Origin: Cerrena zonata
Taxonomy: Eukaryota; Basidiomycota; Agaricomycetes; Polyporales; Cerrenaceae
Direction of reading: 5' to 3'
NCBI GenBank assembly: GCA_038087015.1
Contig: JASBNA010000062.1
Coordinates: 186,001-250,000 of the forward strand
DNA length: 64,000 nucleotides
In this document: one piece after another, positions 1 through 10,839 of the stretch
Position numbering within the stretch: position 1 is the stretch's first letter
How the letters are laid out: each line of letters begins with the position of its first letter
Notes under the pieces: generated by a model
Told to the model about the DNA's origin: nothing
Database searches by the model: none
The model's input: only the letters and a program-made list of their open reading frames with translations
Position numbers and translations under genes: made by a program

Positions 1-3000
1 TTGACGTTGCTCTGTTGAGACAAGACGAAAGGGTCCGATCATAGCTGAGTACCGACTGAAACCTATGTGCATGGAAGTTCCGAGTTCCCGAAACCCGGTC
101 TTTGAATGCGTGTGTTTCACATCACTCAAAATATATGCGCGAATTAAGCATCCCTGAGGAATATATTCGAAACACACACAACTACCCTCAAATATATGTG
201 GAAATGTTCTGTACATCCGATACACCATAAGTTCCATGCCCTACTACTTAAGTGATCTCAAGTTCACATAGAGAAAAGGAGGATAGTACATAGATGTGTG
301 TGCATTATCGATATAACCATTATACGTACTCAAAAGCATACTTCCGATGTACACACACATATTGTTATTCTCAGTGTCTCATCTCCGCTACCAGTAACAA
401 GTGTATGTGAAAGTACTTGTGAAATCAGAAACAATGTGCGGGAAGCTCGAAGGTATAATGGAATCCAAGGTGCGGGAGACTGTCCATAAAAGGGAGCTAG
501 TACATTAGGGAAACTATTATCGAGGGGTTATATCCTAGAGTTAGCCCATGCTATATTATAAGGATGGTGAAGACGGCTAAGATACTTACCGTCTACGAAA
601 CAGCTGGATGTCTGATGCGGATGGGTACTACAGAACGTTTATACAGCATAGTCACAGTGCAGGCTCTGAATAGTCCGGAGTATCCTACACGCCTTATCAA
701 CAAGGATTGCTTGGGGCGTCTAACTGCTCGCTGTAGGCGTCTAAATGCTCGGCTCACCGACATGATGTCGCATATATCACTCTAGAGCGAAACAGGGATG
801 TATCTCACTGATACGAGTGCTTAAACTCCCTGCTAACAGGACGCAAATTGTATCTTGTATTAATATCCACCAAAGGCATGATAAGTGGTGGTATCTCAGA
901 AGAAATAGAACTTGTAGCCCGGCGAACGATTGACCGAATCACATCAACAGAACACAATACCGGGTGAGTCAACATTTACCATTGTATCCGAGGTGACTAT
1001 AGTTACCTCAAAGGTAATTTCAGGATGCGACCGGCGGGAAAAAAATACCAGAGTATGATATCATTGGAAGTAGATATTTAATACACAGCAGTCATCAGGA
1101 AAACCTACATGCACTGAGTCGCTGAGACCCTCCAATTGGCTTCTCAGGGGCTCAGAATTCCCAGAACTACCTCAGATGTCTCAGGAACTCAGAGTCACAT
1201 ATAATATCATGGTACTGTTATTCTTTACAACTCTGATATGTATATACAATATTATAAAAGGAGTTTCATCTCCTCAAAATGGGTGAAAGTAGGGCGAAGA
1301 AAAACCATTGAGTCGAATAAAAAGAATTGGACTTGGTGTTATGGTTCTCCCAGCGGGGATCAAGGGTACAGTAATGTAGTTGTAATGGCTCACGTAGTAT
1401 TGTATAATAGAGTATGATCACTCGCTGAATCTATCGAGCCCACCGTGAGCAGATTAAACTGCAGGGTTAGTGGTAGGGGTTATATCCCTGTTATATCGCA
1501 AGATATAGTAGACATGGGATGGATACCTATAGTATTGTATAAGCTGGAAGGCCTGGAGCTATGCTAAAAACGAGATGTAAGAATGTTGTACTAGTACCGG
1601 CTGGTGGTGGCCAGTGACAAAAAGCAGAGGGTCATGGGACGTTGTTTCAAGGCTGGAGATGATGTATAAGCCCGAGTTCCTATGTGTGTATAGCAGCACA
1701 TAGTGGGATATTGGAGTAAACTTGGTATGCAATGGTCATGAACGAGTACTTGAAGATGTCGATGACCATGATAGATGCAGTGTTTAATCGTTTAGAAACT
1801 CATGTTAGCGCTCAATGCAACGTTGACAGAGAGTGTTGGACTTAGTTGTTTTTCGACACTCACCATCCAAACGTCGATAATGTGGTCACCATTTCCTACT
1901 ACTAATATTGCATCATGCATCATGCCTCATGCACACGTCTCTTGCTTATATCTAGTATAGCTCCTGTGGGAACAATGAAATGCCCACTAGACAGAGCCAA
2001 CTGTGAGTCATCCACTGCTCTTTGCATGTTCTTTAATATTCAATACAGACATAGAATATCATCTTACTGTTGTAACCAAGGCTATCTTTAATTCTGTAGA
2101 GCTACGACACCGTTGTCCTTCCCGATTACCACACCTCTCTCTGAAGTTGACAATTCGATGCTCACAGTCCCCCTCCCGTCTTGTGTTCTTACTAAGGAGT
2201 TGACCGCTGCCGACTCATCCATTTCTCCTTGGTCTGATCAAGATCAAGTTAAGAAGGGTTAACAGAAAGTATCTCGCAGTACAAGAAGGCCAATATCAGC
2301 CCCATTCTGTCAGAACCTCTCACTGCTCTCTTACTCATCATGATGGTGACTACGTAGACAGTCTTAGAATAATGACCTTGTATAGGGAGGAAAACATACA
2401 ATAATACTTTTTTTGAATTCATAGCTTCTGAGAGATCTGAGCCCTGAGAATGCTATAAGTTCCGATGGTCCTGAGCATACCGTCTAAGGAAATTGGAACC
2501 AAAATCCAACATCCCTGAGGTCTGAGCCTCTGAAACCCCTGAAATGGCCTCTGACAGTGCGCTCTCAGACGAATGTAATGTTTCCTGGTAGCCACACACA
2601 CAATGGTACGGTACTTTACCTTCCCTTTCCATATATAATACTGGTCTGACGATTTTTCTGGCATATATGATGACGTCATGATGATTGCGCATATATCTCC
2701 AAGAAATGCTCAACATGCGGATAATTTATACTATGTCAGCTGTGGGACCTTGGTAAACAATTGCGTACCTATATCGTTGCGTGGTGGTGGCCGACGAAGC
2801 CCATTGTATCTCACATTGGGGTGCTGACTTTTGCAAGTACAAAACACTTGGAGCCATATGCACATTCCGTCCTTGAGAAAATCCGGTTGTAGCTATGACG
2901 ACAGCGTCAATAGCACGAACGCGACGGGATATTCACACCAAACTTCGATTTTCAAAAGGACTTATTCATTTTCTCAACGTTGGCAACAACAGCAGTAATG

Positions 3001-4369
3001 TTTCACTTGTGGTTCGTGTTTGTGTACAACCCCTTAACTTAAATGCGGACCTCAATTTTGTTGTCCCTGAATATATCAATAGCGTCACAGATATCTCAGC
3101 ACCATCTCAAGCTGACAGTGATGCTCCAAGGTTGTCACTAGAGGTTTCATAGGTACTCCTCAATCAGATGCAAGTACATTCACGGCTTCTGTCTGTTGAG
3201 AGGAGGGGATGAATTAGGGCGTTTGAAATTTCCAAAGAAGGGAATGGCGTAACTCATGAATGGGAAAGTAGATATATATGGACCTTTGTTGCAGAAATAT
3301 GTTTCTAAGACCGAATCCCCTCTTCGAAACAGTAAGTATGGTTGAGGAACATAACTATAACTACTAATGTTGAATCGATTGTAAAGAAATAACATACACA
3401 GCAATTGCTATATATAGTAGGTGTCGATTCACTCTTTCTGACAACGGTATGATGGAGCTGCCGGTGTTGATTGGTAACGGAGGAGTACAGTTGGTCCAAT
3501 TTCCAGCTCTTGCTATCTATTTCCATTTTTTTCTGCCAGTGATATATCGGTGTGTGTATAGTAGAAATCCGACTCAATGGTAGTTTCAAGGTCCTAAATT
3601 CCTCTCAAGTTTACAAGTCAGGAGTAAGAATTTTCCTATTTCTAGATCATGTATGAACCGTGCGCATGTACGGGAAGATATCCAGTCATAGATTACAATT
3701 TAATATCCTCCGATATCATTTTTTCTCTTCTTTTTCTTATTTTAAGAAAATTCGTGTCTATAGTACCCGAGGGCCTGGCCCAATGCTGGACTAAGGAATT
3801 ACATGATATGAATATAGGTAGCTACCTAAGATATCTGCGAGAGGACCCCCCCAAAGAGGCGGAGGCGGGAGGCCTTCATGTATGTGGGCAGACCCGACAT
3901 GTGAGCGCGACATCTGCTGTGGGGAATGTGAGCTAACCAAACAGTATGTTACGAGCCTGAGAGTAAGAGAGAGAGAGAGAGAGAGGATGAGAACGTTTAA
4001 TTAAGAGAGAGAGATAGAGAGATAAAGAGAGAAGTACGAAATGAGAATAGAGAAGGAGAAAATATGGGGGTGAGTGTGTCGGGTGTGGTTGTCGATGGAC
4101 GTGCTGTCCGAGGTAGCCAACATTTGAATACTCATGTGTTAGAGGACGGAGCGTGTGCGGCTGTGCGCTGAGAGATACTCGATCTGCGTAGAGAATGAGA
4201 GGAGCGAGTATTCTATGAATGTGGCTCTGGTGCAAGGAGGAAGCGTAGCATCAGTGAAGTCCAGGAGCCGCGAACTGGTACTCTCCTTATTTCTTTCAAT
4301 ATTGATGGACCTTCTTGAGGGAGGCTATGCTACGGTAGGTTTCATCGAAGCGGCCGATTCATTGCAGAA
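1..4369. other. No recognisable gene (5' gene desert)
   Basis: I see no coding region that I can support here. Open frames on both strands are under about 100 codons and look random, with no recognisable motif or phase-consistent intron set. Base composition is AT-leaning and the region reads as old decayed repeat DNA. The one structured item is an imperfect GA microsatellite near 3.96-4.03 kb, listed separately. Confidence 0.5.
3965..4034. repeat. Imperfect (GA)n microsatellite
   Basis: Runs of GAGA are interrupted by a short non-repeat block around 3986-4003 and then resume. The minus-strand reading through this region is a leucine/serine-rich artefact of the repeat, so no gene is called. 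Confidence 0.85.
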
Positions 4370-4379
4370 ATTTGAATAA

Positions 4380-5245
4380 TGGAGAGAGTGCTCACTTGTT
4401 GGAGAGGATGCTGGACGACGTATTTTAGCTCTATGGGATTTCCTCGCTTTCTGGTATGCTCGGCATGTGAAGATCAGGTGTCTGATTGCTTCCTCTTCCT
4501 GTCTGCATGATGGGCATAGTGGGAAATGTTCTTTGCCAATAGGATATAGAAAAAATAGAGGAGGGCGTGGCCTGTTCCGAGTTGCGTCAGGACGCCCGAT
4601 ACTCTTCTCCGCAGATGTACGGTGAGCTTTAGATGGCCTGCTGAAAGGAGAGTGTTATCGATCTTGTACATCTTGATGTATTTTGGGGAGGTTTTCCAAC
4701 TGTCTCCATGTGTAATCTTGAGGTACTCTTTGTACACTTTTCGTAGCTTGGAAGAGCTAGTGTTGAACTTGGTAAACTTGCAGGGGAGGGATTGATGGTC
4801 GAGTTCGAGTCTCGAGTCTACCCTCTTGACATGTCGATCCACCAGTTCACTACCTCTAATACCTTTGTGACCTAATGGTGAGGTGTAGTCATGGGTGCTT
4901 GCGTCTTGTCAGAGCAAATTTCTCGTGAAGTCTAACGACGAGGTAGTCAGCTTCGGCAGTTCGGGGCGTGCTTACTGCTTGTATTGCTGCTACGTCGTCG
5001 ATGGCAGTGGAGCAGTCAGTTATCCTGCATTGCCGTCAAATGAGCACCATCGCCAGGCTTAGTCCTTCCATCTCAGCCTCGAAGACCGTGGTTTGTGTTG
5101 AGGTGTCTAGCTGGACTCGGAGAATTGGTACAGATTGCAAGTTGTGATCGAAGAGCGCCGCTGCCGCTTCTACGCCTCCACTGTAGTCTGAGCCATCCGA
5201 GTAGGCTCTTTCTCCTCTAGCTCGGTTTGTCCTGGATGGCATCTC
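4380..5245 (-). pseudogene. Decayed non-LTR retrotransposon tail with RNase H domain
   Basis: Reading the minus strand from about 5242, the translation contains AYSDGS followed by a glycine-rich turn and AAAALFD. A block ending VFEAEMEGLSLA follows, and then, after a frame break, IDDVAAIQAV and GHKGIRGSELVDRHVK. This is the order of the RNase H fold found at the C-terminus of fungal non-LTR (Tad-like) reverse transcriptases: first Asp in the YSDGS strand, Glu in the FEAE helix, Asp in the IDD strand, and a final Asp in a G-x-E-x-x-D-like motif. After it comes the usual arginine-rich segment with RTGH-like text (RVSGVLTQLGTGHALL). Several stops and frame breaks lie between about 4845 and 5035. 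I find no reverse transcriptase domain upstream, so this is a 5'-truncated dead copy. The RNase H assignment is moderately firm and the clade is a guess. Confidence 0.65.
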
Positions 5246-6828
5246 TTGATTTGCTGATATCTATCCGAGAGGGTGGTGTCCAACCTGGTTGGCGCTCAAT
5301 AGAGGTCGTACGCTCGCATGAGGCTGTTCAGGTGAGAGCGATATCTCTTTCTGTTATGGTACCTAGATGCATTCTTGATTTTCTCCTCTCATCTCATGTA
5401 TCTTCAATCCAGGGCAGTAACTCGGTTATCCAGTTTCTGTGGCCCTTTTGGGGGGGGGATCGTATTTATCGTCCCACAGGGCGGAGCCTTATGTTGGAAG
5501 TAACGTAAATATTTATGAAACTCGACTGCGGTAAAACCACAGTTTCCCTCCCGTATAACAAGTTTGAGACCCGATACCCTTACGAGGGTAAAGGTATGAG
5601 CGTGCTGCGACCCTTCGGTGGTCCTAAACCCACCTTCCCTATTTTTAAGTCCTTGTTTCACACCCTTCAACCTTGTTTTATTTACAGTCTGTGCGTAGCA
5701 CTTGGAGGGAGACATTGAGAAATTGATTGTGGAATACACATGCAATGATGAAAGACTCATCTTGTCCTGACCTCACATTCATATACGGTGAGGATTGGAC
5801 TTATCTGACTCGGAGTCGACGGGAGCTTGTATCGGACTGATTCTAGTTCGGAAGATGTTAACCCATGTCGCTCACTATCCAGATCATACCCTCCTCTTGT
5901 GGCTGAGTTAGGTTCTCTTTTCCACCATCATCCAGTTGACTAGCTCGATATAAGCTTCAAGAACCACACTTTTAGATAAGGAGATGTAGGCTAAAGAGAT
6001 ATGCATAGTTCAGGGTGTCGCTTCAGTGCATTATACCGATTAAATTTAAAAGATCACATAGATGCGGCGAACTTAAGCTTCATCTACTATGTGGTGGAAT
6101 CCTAGTGAGCAAGTGATACATTTTGATCATGATAGCCAAGTTAGAGGAAAGTAAGGATTCTCACTCAAATGAGAGACACCCAATCATACCTCTGTCAGGA
6201 GCGAGACAATGTTGTAGAGCAACGACATCCTAACGTGAAGCTGGAAAGATCTATTAGGCAAATGATGAGCTACGGATGAGAGAGCCGCCCGAGCTGAGTG
6301 TTAGCCTTACAAGCCGTGTACGCTGAGTGCGAGATTCTGAGTCTGTTCGAGTCGAGACGGATTTTACGAATAGCAACCTCGCCTCCAAGATCACTACTAG
6401 CTGGTATGTCTTAGGTCCTGGTGTCTCTTCCTACTGTCCACTTCTTCATTACTTAGGTCTCTACGCCATAGAACCCTGCAAACGGTTGATACAGTATCCC
6501 GCTGATCCCATTACCAGAACAGGAAGTAAACGCCTGGGGAGGAGTCTATCCGGCAAGGGCCGAACGGGGATTGAAACGCATCACAGAGATTGAGACCGCC
6601 CCCAAATGGTCTGTCTTTCATTCACCACGTACTATCATACCTAGAACAGGCCTCTGACATCATCATAATACCCTAAAGTAAGTCTATATCATACTCTACA
6701 GCTGATGTCGGCAATATGGTAACTTCTCCATGCTCAGAAGATAATATCTAAGTACTCGATAGAAATGACAGGGCCTTCATCTACGTAGGTGTCGTCACAT
6801 TCTGCTGACAGATCAACTGATGCCATGT
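5246..6828. other. No recognisable gene
   Basis: Only short random frames are present. The 118-codon minus-strand frame near 5.4-5.76 kb and the 88-codon plus-strand frame near 6.33 kb show no motif, no good start context and no splice-consistent extension. An 8-base G run lies near 5451-5458. Nothing else is visible. Confidence 0.5.
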
Positions 6829-6951
6829 AAAGTAGCAACTACCCTACTAGACACCCTGCATGGCCATATGCCGACTGCGACTTGTATAAGGTCGGCCTGC
6901 AGGATGGCGAATATTTAGAGACAGCAGGAGATATTACCTGGCCCAGTGGGG
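6829..6951 (+). other. Possible upstream exon of the JmjC-like gene
   Basis: An open stretch after a TAA near 6825 reads WPYADCDLYKVGLQDGEYLE and ends at a GT donor (GGG|GTAAGG). The next acceptor (TTTATTTCAG, about 7045) continues in phase 0 to TPGVQSMAHTTD, which includes the ATG I used as start. No in-frame ATG is visible in this exon, so either more exons lie upstream or this is chance. Presented as an alternative only. Confidence 0.25.
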
Positions 6952-7071
6952 TAAGGACTGTGCTACCGTTCCTTCCATCAACGGAAGAGGTCAGCGTGCC
7001 AGTATTTATGATCACTGTTGCTCTAAAATAGAACTTTATTTCAGTCCATCAGCACACCAGGAGTTCAATCC

Positions 7072-8836
7072 ATGGCGCATACAACTGACGATTTACTAGC
7101 TCCAAAACAGAATCGTATCGCCGCAATCATTGCGCTTGGCACAGATCCCCTCTCGCCGACGGAGAGCCACGCACTCAACAAATGGATCCGAATTATGCTT
7201 TCCCGAGGTCGGCCTGTGATAATACACAAGACACCGATGTCTTCAACGGTGGATCTTACAGAAGAAGGATTTCAAACTCTCCGTTCAGATCTAGACAAAA
7301 CAATAGTAGTTCAAGGTGTGGGAAATCAATGTGCATTGTACCAATCTGACTAACGATTTTCTTTGTCTGCAGAGGAGCTAGCATCATATAATGCCTGCAA
7401 TGAGAAGAGGCAAAGTGACAAAGGAAAAAAGGTGGCTTGGAGAACCATTTCGAAGTCGAAAAGGGAACAAAGACACATATGTGAGTGTTTTATGACATCA
7501 TGAACTCATCAACGTTAATTGGTTGAAGTAAATGGACCTGAGGGTGATACTGAAGATGACGATCAAGGCACAACTGGTTATGAATCAACAGGTATGTAAT
7601 TGCGATACTCTCCAACCAGATTAGCCATGCAAATCACAAACGGTAGACAACGGCTCCAACGGTTTGCGTATAAAGATCCATGCATACGACAACCCAAATC
7701 GTGAAGGAACGCATGTGAACCTCACCATACGTGAATTCATACGCTGCCGATTTAACCCAAGGTTCTGTGGTAACTGGTTAGCCTCCGCAACAGTCTTTTC
7801 GGCTGGTGCTCCAATGTTTATACAGTAAGATATAAGATTTAATCACTGGACAAGACTGAAGCAGAATATCAGAGGGGTTTCAGACGATTCCATTGCAGCG
7901 GCTTCTTGTATGGATGTTGATACACAAAGTGATCATCGCAAGGACCCGTTTTCGCAAGATTGGGTGAGATGCAAGACCTGGAGCCTTGCTTGCCACGCAG
8001 CGTCTTGGACTCCGTGGCACCGTGATTCCAATGGGCTATGCACGTGGGGCCTGGTTATGTCGGGTGTTAAGGTGTGGGGATATTGTATCCCCGTTCGAAG
8101 GGTACTTGATCTGAGTACTCGGATGGGTCTTGACGAGCAAATATTTTCACCGGAGCCAAATCTCTATGGAATGCGCCAGGGCCATGTATTTCTCACCACT
8201 GGTAGTACAATGTATAGTGTTCTATCTTCTTTCTGTAGCATGAATGCTAACTATTGGACAACTAGAATTCAACCTCCTGGCTTGATACACACTGTCTTCA
8301 CACCCCTCTCGGCGGTCATGTGTGGTGGTCATTTCTACTGTTATGACACCATGGCGGCAACTGAGATGGCCATGCGATTGGACAAAAAGGGCACACTTAA
8401 AAAGACAAACGATCACCATATCTCCTGTATCCCTATGATGGTACGTATGGTGCTCGCGATACCGTCTGTATACAGAGGTAAGTTCTGCCCCTCTGAAGAA
8501 ATTTTGTGGCCTTAACCAGTTAGTTAAGACACCATACCATTTGATACTATCGCAGCATTCGGTGCCATACTCGGAGACCCACACTTCTACAAAGTTACTG
8601 GATTTAAGAAGGATACAGAGGCCGCAACGCTACTGGAGTCAGAAGCTATCGAGGCCGATCTGCTACAGAATGCGAAGGACTTTCTGTATCGAGGTCTAGT
8701 TAAGAGTGGCGAGGTCCAGGCTGAAAGCAAGTGGCATGCGATCGCAATACACCTGCGCAAGATGCTCGATGCAGGCCATCATATTCATAATGAGCCCACA
8801 AATATCTACATGTTGATGACTCACTTCAAAGGATAG
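7072..8836 (+). CDS. JmjC-like Fe(II)/2-oxoglutarate-dependent oxygenase, seven exons
   Basis: The exon model is 7072-7315, 7373-7480, 7529-7591, 7647-7824, 7873-8211, 8266-8477 and 8556-8836. All introns are GT..AG of about 48-78 nt and phases agree at every junction, giving 474 aa. The catalytic half lies around residues 228-330. WTPWHRDSNGLCTWG supplies the HxD pair (His247, Asp249), and QPPGLIHTVFTP supplies the distal His319. GGHFYCYDT follows, as in basidiomycete JmjC-like proteins. A Lys in SGVKVWGY after the HxD strand may bind 2-oxoglutarate. Such proteins hydroxylate or demethylate protein or nucleic-acid substrates, but the substrate here cannot be told. The start ATG sits in good context (TCCATGG). 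However, the frame is open back to an acceptor at about 7045 whose phase matches an open upstream stretch at about 6829-6950, so extra 5' exons are possible. No stops or frame breaks are seen, so the gene appears intact. It stands alone, upstream of a transposase remnant. Confidence 0.72.
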
Positions 8837-10839
8837 CACGCGCTGATAGAGATGTATTTGAATCGGTTGTTCAGCTGGCCCAACTAAAGCTCAAGCGCTC
8901 GTGGTTCGAAATAGTCGAGTGAATCTCTCAGACGAATGCTGACGGTAGTGAATCATAATATAGTTATGTGAAGTATAGCGTGCCAAGTGTACAACAATAT
9001 TAATCTTCTAGTATAGATTTTGCAGATTTTTCTTCGATTCAGTATGAATTGTACTATGTTTCTCCGATTTGTTGAAGTGTCTCTTCTTACCCTTGGTGAC
9101 ACGCTTCAGTTTTACTGGTGGATCCTTACAGTAGGTGATCTCGGTACTCTTGTCGACCGGACTGAAGAGCTTGAAGTCAAGAGCCGATACAGGTGAGGGA
9201 AAATAAACTTGGATTCCAAAAAGAAAGATTACGTCGTCACCGGGGAAGGAGCCACACGTACTAAGGGTACCGGTATTGTCAGAGCAAAGAATGACACCAT
9301 GAAAGCTACAGAGGGAAGAAGGCATAACTATGGATACATCTTCTTTGAGAAGGACTAGGATGTCGTCGAGACCAAAGCGGTACTTGCAACAGAAACTCGC
9401 ATCAAAACAGAAGATCTTTATGGTGTATTGTTGTGGCAGACAAGAGGGGAAGCACACCCACGGGGGGCATTGGGGAAGGTTAGGATGACGGCACTTTGGG
9501 CTTTACCGTACTCACTTCATGGGTTTTCACCTATTCCAGATCCTCGACACCCATTATCACAGCGGGGATCGTTTCTTGCCTCCTCCGGCGGCAAGGAAAT
9601 AACATCGAAATAGCAGATTAAATGTTTTCTCGATGTTCGCTTATCGAACGTCGTAAAAACTTGCGGCAAAGATGTGGAAAATAATTACACATGGAGAAAA
9701 CATGGTGAGAACACGCTCAAAATATGAGATACTTTTTCAATGTCATGAGGCCAAACATGTTACTAACAGTTTTGGTGTATATCTTCTATGTCTCGGATGT
9801 CCATCTCCCAGTGGACTGGATAACGTCTTCAGAAAGGCAGCATAGTAGACTGCACCGCTGGCACGTTCAAAATTTCCACCATATTGTTTCTATGGAAATA
9901 AACTGAAGCAGTTACGATCAAACCAGGATCGTGTAGGGCAAGACCCATCTTTCTTCAGAAAGAGAGCTACATGAGCAGTGAGTTCTTGTGGCTGAGCCGC
10001 TGAGGTTCCACACAGCATAATACCTGTTGTATCGTGACTAATTTTGAATTTTAAGCTTGTTGTAGGTTTTTGGATGTCATCCCTGCATTCAGAATCAAAT
10101 CATGAGGCCGTGGACGGCCTCAAACCAAGTTTCCGGAGATTCTCGCGAACTCGGTCGTCACACGTGCGGGCCCGGACGTTAGAGGCCATCAATACGTTTC
10201 CCACGTTTCTAAATTGAGACGTCTCGTTTCGGTTGACACCTGAGTGGCATCCCTATGGACTATAATAACATTGTGGCATCGAGTACATACTGTAGGCCTA
10301 GGGTGACGCACCGATAGGCATAAAAAGTGATGAATACTTAAGTTTCACTCCATGAGTTATATAGGGAGATTTAATGAGTCTAATGTCCATGTACGGACTC
10401 GTGTGGCTGGCGCTGAAAGGCCGCCTAGTTGCGCGTCTACAGGCCCAAAAACTGAGAAAAAATTGGACGCTGCGGCTAGGTTTTCTGAAAGCGCTATAAC
10501 TTACGAGAAGAAGTAAGTCGAGAGTCTGTAAGTGATATCTCCTTCCGGATGGACGATGATGTTGCAAGTGGCTCCAGTCCATCGTCCTCCTTCAACCCAT
10601 AGTCAATCTGTTGGAGTGCCTCTCATCACGGGAATACCCAAAACGCGGGGAAACCATGTAATATAATAGATCGGCTTGTACGCGCCATAATCTATTCCTA
10701 CAATCCGGTGAATTTAACGTTACAATGGAATGTGATTTGGGCTTTTGACATTGAGTTGCAACACCGCCTACATAATACATTATCTAATAAAAAAAATACA
10801 ACATACCAGAATAGTATAAGATTTTCGAGTGATCGTTGT
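8837..10839. other. No confident gene; one 149-codon minus-strand frame
   Basis: The minus strand at 9457-9008 is open for 149 codons. It has C/T-ending codons and a lysine-rich tail (VKLKRVTKGKKRHFNK), but I recognise no domain and find no supporting neighbouring exon. It could be an exon of an unknown or decayed gene. The rest, including 9.6-10.8 kb, shows only short frames. Coding similarity to the downstream transposase stops abruptly near 10.84 kb. Confidence 0.3.

Noticed and set aside
9008..9457. 149-codon minus-strand frame as a TET/JBP-type oxygenase
   Set aside because: No HxD motif or distal His/Arg in the right order. Kept only as an unidentified frame.
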